Origin: Clavibacter nebraskensis NCPPB 2581
GTDB taxonomy: Bacteria > Actinomycetota > Actinomycetes > Actinomycetales > Microbacteriaceae
Direction: 5' to 3'
NCBI RefSeq assembly: GCF_000355695.1
Contig: NC_020891.1
Span: 2,852,001-2,916,000, forward strand
Length of the DNA stretch: 64,000 nucleotides
The translations under genes and the position numbers were made by a program. Under the pieces are notes generated by a model, which was not told the origin of the DNA, did no database searches, and saw only the letters and a list, made by a program, of their open reading frames with translations. The stretch's first letter is position 1; each line of letters opens with the position of its first letter. Positions 43,422 to 51,667 of this stretch are shown here, piece by piece.

Positions 43422-44408
43422 TCAGGCGCTCTCGTCCCGCGTCGCCCGGGCGGCCGCGGAAGCCAGCCGCGACACCTCGTCGTCGTCGAGCACGAGCTGC
43501 GCGGCGGGCATCAGCTGCCGGATCTGCCGGGCCGTGCGCGCGCCGACGAGCGCGCTCGCGATCCCGGGCCGGCCGAGCACCCACGCGATGGCGACCTCGG
43601 CGACCGTGACCCCGCGCATTCGGGCGATCTCCTCGGCGGCGCGCACCGTCGCGTGCCCGCCCGCCGACATGTACTGCTCGGCGTCGAGCGCCCGGGCCGA
43701 CGGCACGGCCGGCGCGCCCGGCAGGTACTTGCCCGTGAGGAAGCCCTTGGCGAGCACGCTGTGCGCGACGAGGCCGAGGCCCTCGCGCCGGACGAGCGCC
43801 TGCAGGCGCCCCTCCGCGTGATCCCGCGCCAGCAGGCTGTACTCCTCCTGCACCACGCCGACGGGGACCGCGCCGGATCCGTGCGCCAGCGCGAGCGCCT
43901 GCTCGATCCGCTCGGGCCGGAACCCGGAGACCCCGACGAGCCGCGCCTTGCCCTCCTTCACCAGGTCGGACAGCGCGGCGACGGTCTCCTCGAGCGGGGT
44001 GCGGGTGTCGTCGAGGTGGGCGTGCACGACGTCGACGTGCGTCGTGCCGAGCCGGCGGAGCGAGGCCTCCACGCCGCGGCGGATCGACTCCGCCGACGTG
44101 CCGGGGGCGTCGCGGCTCTTGCCGACCTTCGTGCCGACGACCACTTCGTCGCGGCAGCCGCGCGCGGCCAGCCACCCGCCGATGATCGCCTCGGACTCGC
44201 CGCCCGCGTGGCCCGGCACCCACTGGGAGTACGAGGACGCGGTGTCGACGAAGGTGCCGCCCTCCTCGCGGTAGGCGTCGAGGATCGCCCACGCGGCCTC
44301 GCGGTCGGCGGTCCAGCCGAAGCCGCTCGTGCCGAGGCCGAGCGTGGAGACGACGACGCCCGAGGTGCCGAGGGCGCGCGTGCGGGGGCCGGGTGCGGCG
44401 GGGAACAT
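43422..44408 (-). CDS. Aldo/keto reductase
   Basis: This is a 328-residue AKR with the catalytic Asp-Tyr in FVDTASSYSQW, the Lys in VVVGTKVGKSRD and the His in DVVHAHLDDTR. The cofactor end is ASALVGARTARQIRQL. It shares order and spacing of motifs, and phrases such as GFLTGKY, with the enzyme at 36613-37551, so the two are paralogues. The start is the ATG at 44408 (FPAAPGPRTRALG); a longer frame runs through the tRNA-Tyr terminator and is rejected. Confidence 0.92.
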   Translation of the reverse strand: MFPAAPGPRTRALGTSGVVVSTLGLGTSGFGWTADREAAWAILDAYREEGGTFVDTASSYSQWVPGHAGGESEAIIGGWLAARGCRDEVVVGTKVGKSRDAPGTSAESIRRGVEASLRRLGTTHVDVVHAHLDDTRTPLEETVAALSDLVKEGKARLVGVSGFRPERIEQALALAHGSGAVPVGVVQEEYSLLARDHAEGRLQALVRREGLGLVAHSVLAKGFLTGKYLPGAPAVPSARALDAEQYMSAGGHATVRAAEEIARMRGVTVAEVAIAWVLGRPGIASALVGARTARQIRQLMPAAQLVLDDDEVSRLASAAARATRDESA

Positions 44409-44489
44409 CGGTGGTGGATCCAGGTCGTCGGGCGCGCGGGCGACTCTGCCTGCGCGGGCGGGCCCCGACGGATGCGTCGAGGCAGACGA

Positions 44490-44513
44490 ACGGCCCCGCG
44501 CGAGCGGGGCCGT
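44490..44513 (-). terminator. Terminator after tRNA-Tyr
   Basis: A perfect 10-bp stem ACGGCCCCGC with a GCGA tetraloop (read on the plus strand) lies 9 bases past the 3' end of tRNA-Tyr. Confidence 0.75.
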
Positions 44514-44522
44514 CCAGTGCGG

Positions 44523-44604
44523 TGGCGAGTGAGGGATTCGAACCCCCGAAGGCTGAGCCGTCTGATTTACAGTCAGATCCCTTTGGCCGCTAGGGTAACT
44601 CGCC
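44523..44604 (-). tRNA. tRNA-Tyr (GTA)
   Basis: This is an 82-nt class II tRNA on the minus strand: acceptor GGCGAGT/ACTCGCC, anticodon loop CTGTAAA, a long variable arm (around GACGGCTCAGCCTTC) and a T arm with GGTTCGAATCC. No CCA is encoded. Confidence 0.95.
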
Positions 44605-44721
44605 ATGCGCACCCGACCTGTGTGATCACGGACCGGAGACGCTCGTCGATGATAGCGGGAGCCGGGCCGCGAACCGAAATCGTCGGATCCCCTCGCCGCG
44701 GGCCCGCAGTCGGCCGTCCCT

Positions 44722-44727
44722 TAACAT
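44722..44727 (+). promoter_or_regulatory. -10 box before yajQ
   Basis: TAACAT is 7 nt before the ATG at 44735, choosing ADSSFDVVSKV as the N-terminus over an ATG three codons upstream. Confidence 0.5.
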
Positions 44728-44734
44728 GGTCGGC

Positions 44735-45223
44735 ATGGCAGATTCCTCGTTCGACGTCGTCAGCAAGGTCGACCGCATGGAGGCGGACAACGCCGTCCAC
44801 CAGACCAAGAAGGAGGTGGAGCAGCGCTACGACTTCAAGAACGTGGGCGCCTCCATCGAGTGGAGCGGCGACACCATCCTCATGAAGGCCTCGAGCGAGG
44901 AGCGCGTGAAGGCGATCCTCGACGTGCTCCAGACGAAGATGATCAAGCGCGGCATCGGCCTCAAGAGCCTCGAGGAGGGCGAGCCCTTCGCCTCAGGCAA
45001 GGAGCACCGGATCGAGGTCACCCTCAAGCAGGGCATCGACCAGGCCAACGCGAAGAAGCTCGGCAAGATCATCCGCGACGAGGGCCCCAAGAGTATCAAG
45101 AGCCGCGTCGAGGGCGACGAGCTCCGCGTCTCGAGCAAGAGCCGCGACGACCTGCAGCAGACCATCGCGCTGCTCAAGGGCGCCGACGTGGATCTCGACC
45201 TGCAGTTCGTCAACTTCCGCTGA
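44735..45223 (+). CDS. YajQ family cyclic-di-GMP/nucleotide-binding protein
   Basis: This is a 162-residue protein with two ferredoxin-like repeats. Diagnostic blocks are DSSFDVVSKVDRMEADNAV, QRYDFKNVGASIEW and the final DLDLQFVNFR. In some bacteria YajQ proteins bind cyclic di-GMP and act with transcription factors; in most they are uncharacterised. The gene is monocistronic with a leaderless promoter. Confidence 0.95.
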   Translation: MADSSFDVVSKVDRMEADNAVHQTKKEVEQRYDFKNVGASIEWSGDTILMKASSEERVKAILDVLQTKMIKRGIGLKSLEEGEPFASGKEHRIEVTLKQGIDQANAKKLGKIIRDEGPKSIKSRVEGDELRVSSKSRDDLQQTIALLKGADVDLDLQFVNFR

Positions 45224-45292
45224 TCCACCGGGTGCGCGTGCCCCGCCTGTCCGGCGGGCACCGCGTCCCCCGGGCGGCCCGGTCGCGGCGGA

Positions 45293-45298
45293 TAGACT
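45293..45298 (+). promoter_or_regulatory. -10 box before cardiolipin synthase gene
   Basis: TAGACT is 7 nt before the ATG at 45306. Confidence 0.5.
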
Positions 45299-45305
45299 CC
45301 GCCTG

Positions 45306-46775
45306 ATGGACCCCTCGATGACCACCCTCGTCCTCGCGGGGCTCGCGGTCGTCGTCGACTTCGTCGTGCGCATCACGGCGCTGCTGGTCATCCCCCGCAA
45401 TCGCCGGCCGTCCACCGCCATGGCGTGGCTCATGGCGATCTTCTTCCTGCCGTACCTCGGCATCCTGCTGTTCCTGCTCATCGGCTCGACCCGGCTGCCG
45501 AAGCGGCGCCGCGAGAAGCAGCAGGAGATCAACCGGTTCATCATCGAGTCGACCGAGGGCATCGAGCGCGTCACGCGCGAGCACTCCTGGCCGTCGTGGC
45601 TCGACTCGGTCGTGGAGCTCAACCGCACGCTCGGCTCCATGCCGCTCGTGGGCGGCAACCGGGCGAAGCTCTACAGCCACTACGACGAGTCGATCGCGGC
45701 GATGACCGCGGAGGTCGAGAAGGCGACGCGCTACGTGCACGTCGAGTTCTACATCCTCGCGTGGGACGTCACGAGCGCCCCCTTCTTCGACGCGCTCGAG
45801 CGGGCCGTCCAGCGCGGCGTGACGGTGCGCGTGCTGCTCGACCACATCGCGTCGCTGCGGGCGCCCGGCTACCGGCGCACGACGCGCAAGCTCACGGCGA
45901 TCGGCGCGGACTGGCAGCTCATGCTCCCCGTGCAGCCGCTGCGCGGTCGCTACCAGCGGCCGGACCTCCGCAACCACCGCAAGGTGCTCGTGGTCGACGG
46001 CCGCGTCGGCTTCATGGGATCCCAGAACATGGTGCACCGCAGCTACAACAAGGTCGTCAACCGCAAGCGCGGCCTCAAGTGGCAGGACCTCATGACCCGG
46101 CTCGAGGGCCCCATCGTAAGCGGCCTCAACGCGATCTTCATCACCGACTGGTACGCGGAGACCGACCAGCTGCTCGTGCGCGAGACCGAGCCCATCGAGA
46201 TCGCGGCGTCCGACGACGACGAGGAGCTCGACTGCCAGGTCGTGCCGTCCGGCCCCGGGTTCCCCGGCGAGAACAACCTGCGGCTGTTCAACGCGCTGCT
46301 CTACTACGCGCAGGAGCGGATCGTGATCACGTCGCCGTACTTCGTGCCCGACGACTCGATGCGCTACGCGATCACGACGGCCGTGCAACGCGGGCTCTCG
46401 GTGGAGCTGTTCGTGAGCGAGATCGGCGACCAGCCCGTGGTCTACCACGCGCAGCGCTCCTACTACGAGGAGCTGCTCAAGGCGGGCGTGCGGATCTGGA
46501 TGTACCGGGCCCCGTACATCCTGCACAGCAAGCACTTCACGATCGACGACGACGTGGCCGTCATCGGGTCGAGCAACATGGACATGCGGTCGTTCAGCCT
46601 CAACATGGAGGTCTCGCTGATGGTGCGCGGCCCCGGCTTCGTGCGCGAGATGCGCCGGATCGAGGACGGGTACCGGCAGCGCAGCCGCGAGCTGACCCTC
46701 GAGGAGTGGAGCCGGCGCACCCGCACCAGCACGGTGCTCGACAACCTCGCGCGCCTGACCTCGGGCGTGCAGTAG
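45306..46775 (+). CDS. cls: Cardiolipin synthase (phospholipase D type)
   Basis: This is a 489-residue membrane enzyme joining two phosphatidylglycerols to cardiolipin. Two N-terminal helices (including a PLDc_N-type segment, AWLMAIFFLPYLGILLFLL) precede two HKD motifs: NHRKVLVVDGRVGFMGSQN and HSKHFTIDDDVAVIGSSNMD. Length and order match bacterial ClsA. It acts at the cytoplasmic membrane. Confidence 0.95.
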   Translation: MDPSMTTLVLAGLAVVVDFVVRITALLVIPRNRRPSTAMAWLMAIFFLPYLGILLFLLIGSTRLPKRRREKQQEINRFIIESTEGIERVTREHSWPSWLDSVVELNRTLGSMPLVGGNRAKLYSHYDESIAAMTAEVEKATRYVHVEFYILAWDVTSAPFFDALERAVQRGVTVRVLLDHIASLRAPGYRRTTRKLTAIGADWQLMLPVQPLRGRYQRPDLRNHRKVLVVDGRVGFMGSQNMVHRSYNKVVNRKRGLKWQDLMTRLEGPIVSGLNAIFITDWYAETDQLLVRETEPIEIAASDDDEELDCQVVPSGPGFPGENNLRLFNALLYYAQERIVITSPYFVPDDSMRYAITTAVQRGLSVELFVSEIGDQPVVYHAQRSYYEELLKAGVRIWMYRAPYILHSKHFTIDDDVAVIGSSNMDMRSFSLNMEVSLMVRGPGFVREMRRIEDGYRQRSRELTLEEWSRRTRTSTVLDNLARLTSGVQ

Positions 46776-46802
46776 CCGCGCGGACCCCGCGCGGGACGCG
46801 GA

Positions 46803-47273
46803 TCAGTCGCGGTCGTCGGCCGGGTCCTGCTCCTGCTCCTGGGCGGTGGCGCGGTCGAGCACGTCCTGCAGCAGGTCGCGGAGCGGCGAGTCGCCCTCGT
46901 CCTCGCCCGCGATGTCGCGGCGGACCTGGTCGCCGACGCGCCAGATGACCGGGAGCATGTCGCGCCCGGCATCCGTGAGCCCGACGGAGAGGCGCCGCTC
47001 GTCCGTGGTGTCGCGGAAGCGCGTGACGTAGCCGAACACCTCGAGGCGCTTGAGCAGCGGCGAGAGCGTGCCGGGGGTCAGGTGCAGCTTCTCCGCGAGG
47101 TCGACGACGGCCTGCGGCTCCTCCTCGTCGAGGGCGAGCAGCACGAGGTACTGCGGGTGCGTCAGATTGAGCGGCTGCAGTAGCGGCCGGTAGAGCGAGA
47201 CCACCGCGCGCGAGGCGGCGGCCAGGAGCACGCCGGTCTCGTCCTGCAGCAGTGTGAGCGATCTCTGTGCCAT
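46803..47273 (-). CDS. MarR-family transcriptional regulator
   Basis: This is a 156-residue winged-helix regulator. The recognition region is AVVDLAEKLHLTPGTLSPLLKRLEVFGYVTR and the wing is DTTDERRLSVGLTDAG. There is no N-terminal redox Cys, so it is not a classical OhrR. The C-terminal tail is Gln/Glu/Asp-rich. A Shine-Dalgarno (GAGGAAA) precedes the ATG. It converges with the cardiolipin synthase gene; the target is unknown. Confidence 0.9.
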   Translation of the reverse strand: MAQRSLTLLQDETGVLLAAASRAVVSLYRPLLQPLNLTHPQYLVLLALDEEEPQAVVDLAEKLHLTPGTLSPLLKRLEVFGYVTRFRDTTDERRLSVGLTDAGRDMLPVIWRVGDQVRRDIAGEDEGDSPLRDLLQDVLDRATAQEQEQDPADDRD

Positions 47274-47397
47274 TTCGTTTCCTCTGGCTCGTCAGTACGT
47301 CGATGCCGGGGTCCTGGACACTGCGTCCACCGTACGCCTGTCGTGACGCGGGGGCCCTCCGCGCACAGGCAACCATCGGCCGGGGTCGTCCGCACGC

Positions 47398-48081
47398 TCA
47401 GGTGAGCGTACTGGGAGCGGACGCCACGAGGAGCGCGCCCAGCACGAGCCACGGGCCGAAGGGGACGGCGGTCGACGCCCGCGCACGGCCTCCCACGAGG
47501 AGCGCCGTCGCCGCGACGCCGCCGAGGAGCGTGCCCGCGGCGAGGGCCAGGGCGAGCTGCGCGGGCCCCAGCTGCCCGAGGGCGAGGCCGATGACGCCCG
47601 CGAGCTTGACGTCGCCGGTGCCGAGGCCGCCGCCGGTCGCGGCCTGGAGGAGCGCGAGCACGGCGCCGGCGCCGGCACCGCACGCCGCGGCCTGCAGCAG
47701 CAGGGGGGATCCGCCGGAGGCCAGCGCGAGGGCCGCGGCCGCGACGGCCGCGGGAGCGGTGGCGCGGTCGGGCAGGCGGTGCGCGGCGAGGTCGGCGAGC
47801 ACGAGCACGGGGCCGACGGCCACGAGGAGGAGCGCCACGGGGATCCGCGTGGGCGGCGTCTCAGCGACGACCACGGCCGCGAGGATCCCCGCGACCAGCG
47901 CGGCCACGACCGCGGCGGCGCGGCCGAGGCCGAGGAGCGGATGCGGCGGGCGCGCGTCGAGGCCGTCGGGGCGGCGGCCCCCGGCGAGGGCGAGGCGGGC
48001 GGGCGCGGGGGACCAGCCGCCGACGGCGGCGCCGGCCAGCCCGGCCGCGACGACGAGGGCGGGCGAGGCGGCGGGGAGCAC
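47398..48081 (-). CDS. A24-type prepilin peptidase-like protein
   Basis: This is a 227-residue polytopic protein of the type IV prepilin peptidase family. The two catalytic Asp are in PVLVLADLAAHRLPD and GGGLGTGDVKLAGVIG (the GxGD motif). The N-terminal methyltransferase domain of full-length PilD is missing, as in actinobacterial short forms that process Flp/Tad pilins. No pilus genes are nearby. The GTG start follows a leaderless -10 box. Confidence 0.85.
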   Translation of the reverse strand: MLPAASPALVVAAGLAGAAVGGWSPAPARLALAGGRRPDGLDARPPHPLLGLGRAAAVVAALVAGILAAVVVAETPPTRIPVALLLVAVGPVLVLADLAAHRLPDRATAPAAVAAAALALASGGSPLLLQAAACGAGAGAVLALLQAATGGGLGTGDVKLAGVIGLALGQLGPAQLALALAAGTLLGGVAATALLVGGRARASTAVPFGPWLVLGALLVASAPSTLT

Positions 48082-48087
48082 GCGGCG

Positions 48088-48093
48088 ACCCTA
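48088..48093 (-). promoter_or_regulatory. -10 box before A24 peptidase gene
   Basis: TAGGGT on the minus strand, 6 nt before GTG 48081. Confidence 0.5.
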
Positions 48094-48147
48094 GGGGCTG
48101 CGATGCGCCGACCGGGCGGACGGGCGCGCGGCTGGGGACGGACGACG

Positions 48148-48182
48148 GACGGGCGCCCGCGGGAGGACCGCGGGCGCCCGTC
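48148..48182 (-). terminator. Terminator after ferredoxin-NADP reductase gene
   Basis: A perfect 15-bp stem (GACGGGCGCCCGCGG and its complement) has a 5-base loop and lies about 22 bases after the stop at 48205. Confidence 0.8.
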
Positions 48183-48204
48183 GGCGTCGATCAGGGGGTG
48201 CGGA

Positions 48205-49575
48205 TCAGACGGACTCGCGCGGGCGCGACGCCTTCAGCATCTCGTCGCGCTCGACCACCTTGATCCGCGCCCGGCCGTGCGGCCGGCCCAGGGCGATCTC
48301 GTGCTCGTCCAGCGCGTGCCAGCCGGCGAGGTCCGTGTACTCGACGCCGCGCTCGGCGAGGAGGTCGACGATCGCCTGCTCCTCGGGCGCCTCGGGCGTC
48401 CACCAGTCGCCCTGGTCGTTGAGCACGTGCGAGACGGTCTCCATGGCGTCGGACTTGGTGTGCCCGATGAGGCCGATGGGCCCGCGCTTGATCCAGCCCG
48501 TGGCGTAGACGCCGGGGATGCGCGTGTTGTCCAGGTCGAGGACCTGTCCCTCGTGGTTCGGGATGACGCCGCGGACCTCGTCGAAGGGGATCCCGTCGAC
48601 GGGCGAGCCGAAGTAGCCGACCGCGCGGTAGATCGCCTGCACGGGGAAGTCGCGGTACTCGCCCGTGCCCTCGACGCCGCCGAGGCCGTCCGGACGCGTG
48701 CGCTCGATGCGCAGGCCCGCGACGCGGGGCTCGGCGTCGTCGGACGCGAGCACCTCCGCGGGGCGCGAGTAGAAGTGCAGGTGCAGGCGGCGGGACGCGG
48801 ATCCGGTCTCGCGCGTGCGCCACTTCTCCAGCACGCGGCTGATGACCATGACCTGCTTGTTGGTCTTCGCAGCCTCCTCGGCGGCCGGATCCACGCCGAA
48901 ATCCTCGTCGTAGACGATGACGTCGACGTCGGGCACCTCGCCGAGCTCGCGGAGCTCGAGCGGCGTGAACTTCACCTGCGCGGGGCCGCGGCGGCCGAAG
49001 ACGTGGACGTCGGTGACGGGCGAGTGCTTGAGCCCCGTGTAGACGTTGTCCGGGATCTCGGTGGGGAGCAGGTCGTCCGCGTGCTTGGCGAGCATGCGCG
49101 CCACGTCGAGCGCCACGTTGCCGTTGCCGATGACGGCGACCTCGCGGGCGTCGAGCGGCCAGTCGCGCGGGAAGTCGGGGTGGCCGTCGAACCAGTTGAC
49201 GAATTCGGCCGCGCCGTAGGAGCCCGGCAGGTCGATGCCGGGGATGTCGAGCTCGGCGTCGCGGATCGCGCCCGTGGAGAAGATGACCGCGTTGTAGTGC
49301 CTCTGCAGGTCCTCCAGCGTGATGTCGCGGCCGTAGTCGACGTTGCCGAAGATGCGGATGTCGCCGCGGTCGAGCACGTCGCGCAGCGCGCCGATGATGC
49401 CCTTGATGCGCGGGTGGTCGGGCGCGACGCCGTAGCGGACGAGGCCGTACGGCGCGGGGAGGCGCTCGAACAGGTCGATGGAAACGTCGAACTGCTTCTC
49501 GGCCTTCAGGATGATGTCGGCCGCGTAGATGCCCGCGGGCCCTGCGCCCACGATGGCCAGCCTGAGCTTGGTCAC
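48205..49575 (-). CDS. fprA: Ferredoxin-NADP+ reductase, adrenodoxin reductase type
   Basis: This is a 456-residue FAD flavoprotein (FprA-like) moving electrons between NADPH and ferredoxin. The FAD motif is AIVGAGPAGIYAADIIL, with VRYGVAPDHPRIKGI. The NADPH-binding region is AVIGNGNVALDVARML. The closing block is YATGWIKRGPIGLIGHTKSDA. The length is normal. The electron partner (ferredoxin or P450) is not in this window. Confidence 0.95.
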   Translation of the reverse strand: MTKLRLAIVGAGPAGIYAADIILKAEKQFDVSIDLFERLPAPYGLVRYGVAPDHPRIKGIIGALRDVLDRGDIRIFGNVDYGRDITLEDLQRHYNAVIFSTGAIRDAELDIPGIDLPGSYGAAEFVNWFDGHPDFPRDWPLDAREVAVIGNGNVALDVARMLAKHADDLLPTEIPDNVYTGLKHSPVTDVHVFGRRGPAQVKFTPLELRELGEVPDVDVIVYDEDFGVDPAAEEAAKTNKQVMVISRVLEKWRTRETGSASRRLHLHFYSRPAEVLASDDAEPRVAGLRIERTRPDGLGGVEGTGEYRDFPVQAIYRAVGYFGSPVDGIPFDEVRGVIPNHEGQVLDLDNTRIPGVYATGWIKRGPIGLIGHTKSDAMETVSHVLNDQGDWWTPEAPEEQAIVDLLAERGVEYTDLAGWHALDEHEIALGRPHGRARIKVVERDEMLKASRPRESV

Positions 49576-49665
49576 TGGTGTCTCCGGTTCGTCGTCGTCC
49601 CCGTGCCGGCCGTCGGGGGCGTTGTGGTGCGGATCCCCGCGAGAGCCGGCGGGGACGAGCGGCAG

Positions 49666-50739
49666 CTAGCGCGTGCGCTCGACGATGGTGTCGGCGAAGC
49701 GCGTGAGCGCCTTCTTGACCGGGCCCTCGGGGAGGGGCGCGAGCGCGTCGACCGCCTCGGCGGCCCAGAGGTGGGCCTCCGCGATGGTGCGGACCGTGAC
49801 CTCGTGGTCGCGGAGCTCGGCGATGGCCGCGGTGAGGTCGGCCTCCGACTCGGGCGTCTCCTCGTGCTCGACGTCGCGCTGGATCCGCGCGAGCAGCGAC
49901 GCCGCGGTGACATCCGTCTCCGCGAGGCGGCGCAGGTAGAGGAGGGGGAGAGTGGCGACGCCCGCGCGGAGGTCGGTGCCGGCGAGCTTGCCCGTCTCCT
50001 CGGGCTGGTCGGCGAGGTCGAGCACGTCGTCGACGAGCTGGAAGGCCACGCCCGTGCGCTCGCCGAAGGCCAGCACGGCCGACTCGAGCTCAGGATCCGC
50101 GCCGGAGTAGATGACGCCCATCTGGGCGGCGCACGCGATGAGGGAACCGGTCTTGTCGGCGAGGACGTCGAGGTAGTGCTCGATGGGATCCTGGCTCTCG
50201 CGCGGGCCGATGGTCTCGTGCAGCTGGCCGAGCACGAGGCGCTCGAAGGTCGCGGCCTGCAGGCGGATGGCGCGCGGGCCGAGGTCGGCGACGATCTTGC
50301 TGGCGCGGGCGAAGAGGAGGTCGCCCGCGAGGATCGCGATGGAGTTGCCCCACACGGCCTGCGCGCTCGGGACGCCGCGGCGCATGTCCGCCTCGTCCAT
50401 GACGTCGTCGTGGTACAGCGACGCGAGGTGCGTGATCTCGATGGCGACGGCCGCGTCGACCACCTGCTGCGTGTTGCCCTCGCCGAGCTGCGCGATGAGG
50501 AGCGCGAGCATCGGGCGCACGCGCTTGCCGCCCGCGTCGAGCAGGTAGCGCGTGGTGACGTCGGCCACGTCGTCGGCGAACCGCACCTCGCGGAGCAGCT
50601 GCTCCTCGACGAGCGCGAGGCCGTCGTCGATGCTGCGCGCCATGCGGCGGTCGCCGGAGGACGAGAAGAGGCGCTCGGTGAGGCTGGCGTGCGAGGCGAC
50701 GGAGCTGCCGCGGCGGACGAGCGGGATGCTCGGACTCAT
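49666..50739 (-). CDS. Polyprenyl diphosphate synthase
   Basis: This is a 357-residue trans-isoprenyl synthase. The first Asp-rich motif is ASLYHDDVMDEADMRRG and the second LVDDVLDLADQ. Small residues before the first motif suggest a long-chain product, fitting supply of the menaquinone side chain. A Shine-Dalgarno (AAGGAC) supports ATG 50739 over the upstream ATG. It lies just downstream of menG, consistent with a menaquinone role. Confidence 0.93.
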   Translation of the reverse strand: MSPSIPLVRRGSSVASHASLTERLFSSSGDRRMARSIDDGLALVEEQLLREVRFADDVADVTTRYLLDAGGKRVRPMLALLIAQLGEGNTQQVVDAAVAIEITHLASLYHDDVMDEADMRRGVPSAQAVWGNSIAILAGDLLFARASKIVADLGPRAIRLQAATFERLVLGQLHETIGPRESQDPIEHYLDVLADKTGSLIACAAQMGVIYSGADPELESAVLAFGERTGVAFQLVDDVLDLADQPEETGKLAGTDLRAGVATLPLLYLRRLAETDVTAASLLARIQRDVEHEETPESEADLTAAIAELRDHEVTVRTIAEAHLWAAEAVDALAPLPEGPVKKALTRFADTIVERTR

Positions 50740-50772
50740 GTTCGGCGTCCTTGTCTGTGGGTTCACGCGCGG

Positions 50773-51510
50773 TCAGGACGCGACGGGACGGGGAGCGGCG
50801 TGGCGGCCGGCGGGCTTGACGCCGCGGTGCAGCGCCACGATCCCCGCGGTGAGGTCGCGGTGCTCGACCGACGCGAATCCCGCCTCGCGGAGCCAGGAGC
50901 TCAGCGTCGCCTGGTCGGGCCAGGCCTGGATCGACTCGTTGAGGTACTCGTACGCGCTGGCGTTGGAGCTCACGAGCCTCACGAGCGACGGCGCGACGGC
51001 CTTCATGTAGAGGTCGTAGCCGCGGCGCACGAGCGGCACGGGCGGGGTGCTGAACTCGCAGATGACGATGCGACCGCCGAGCTTGAGCACGCGCAGCAGC
51101 TCGTCGAGGCCCTTCCGCGGTTCGACGACGTTGCGCAGGCCGAAGGAGATGGTGACGGCATCGAAGGAGTCGTCGTCGAAGGGGAGGTCGGTGGCGTCGG
51201 CGTGCACGAACTCGATGCGCGGGTTCCCGGCGTGACGGCGGCGGCCGACCTCGAGCATGCCCTCGGAGAAGTCGGCGGCGACCACGTGGGCGCCGGACGC
51301 GGCGAGCGCGGCGCTCGAGGTGCCCGTGCCCGCGGCGAGGTCGAGGATCCGCTCCCCGGCGACGGGGGCGACGGCGCGCGTGGTGGCGACGCGCCACAGC
51401 TGGTCGTTCCCCACCGAGAGGACGGTGTTCGTGCGGTCGTAGGCGCTCGAGACCTCGTCGAACATGGCCGACACCTGGCCGGGCTTCTTGCTGAGGTCTG
51501 CTCGCATCAC
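50773..51510 (-). CDS. menG: Demethylmenaquinone methyltransferase
   Basis: This is a 245-residue SAM-dependent UbiE/MenG methyltransferase catalysing the last step to menaquinone. Motifs are FDEVSSAYDRTNTVLSVG, the SAM loop ILDLAAGTGTSSAALA, FDAVTISFGLRNVVEP and LKLGGRIVICEFSTP. The GTG at 51510 lies 6 nt after a TAGACT box, with an ATG codon next. The polyprenyl synthase gene follows 33 nt after its stop. Confidence 0.95.
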   Translation of the reverse strand: MMRADLSKKPGQVSAMFDEVSSAYDRTNTVLSVGNDQLWRVATTRAVAPVAGERILDLAAGTGTSSAALAASGAHVVAADFSEGMLEVGRRRHAGNPRIEFVHADATDLPFDDDSFDAVTISFGLRNVVEPRKGLDELLRVLKLGGRIVICEFSTPPVPLVRRGYDLYMKAVAPSLVRLVSSNASAYEYLNESIQAWPDQATLSSWLREAGFASVEHRDLTAGIVALHRGVKPAGRHAAPRPVAS

Positions 51511-51516
51511 GACGTC

Positions 51517-51522
51517 AGTCTA
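51517..51522 (-). promoter_or_regulatory. -10 box before menG
   Basis: TAGACT on the minus strand, 6 nt before GTG 51510. Confidence 0.5.
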
Positions 51523-51654
51523 TTCGGGCGCGCTGGGCACGCGGTGGGCGGCGGCCGGATGCCCAGGGGCCCATCAGAGGACGGGGGCGGCGGGTGCCGG
51601 CGGGGTGCGCGTCGGGGGCGCCGGGGCTCCCGGGGAGGCCCGGATCCCCGGCGG

Positions 51655-51660
51655 TAGGCT
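51655..51660 (+). promoter_or_regulatory. -10 box before isochorismate synthase gene
   Basis: TAGGCT is 7 nt before GTG 51668; it forms a divergent promoter pair with menG. Confidence 0.55.
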
Positions 51661-51667
51661 GGCATCC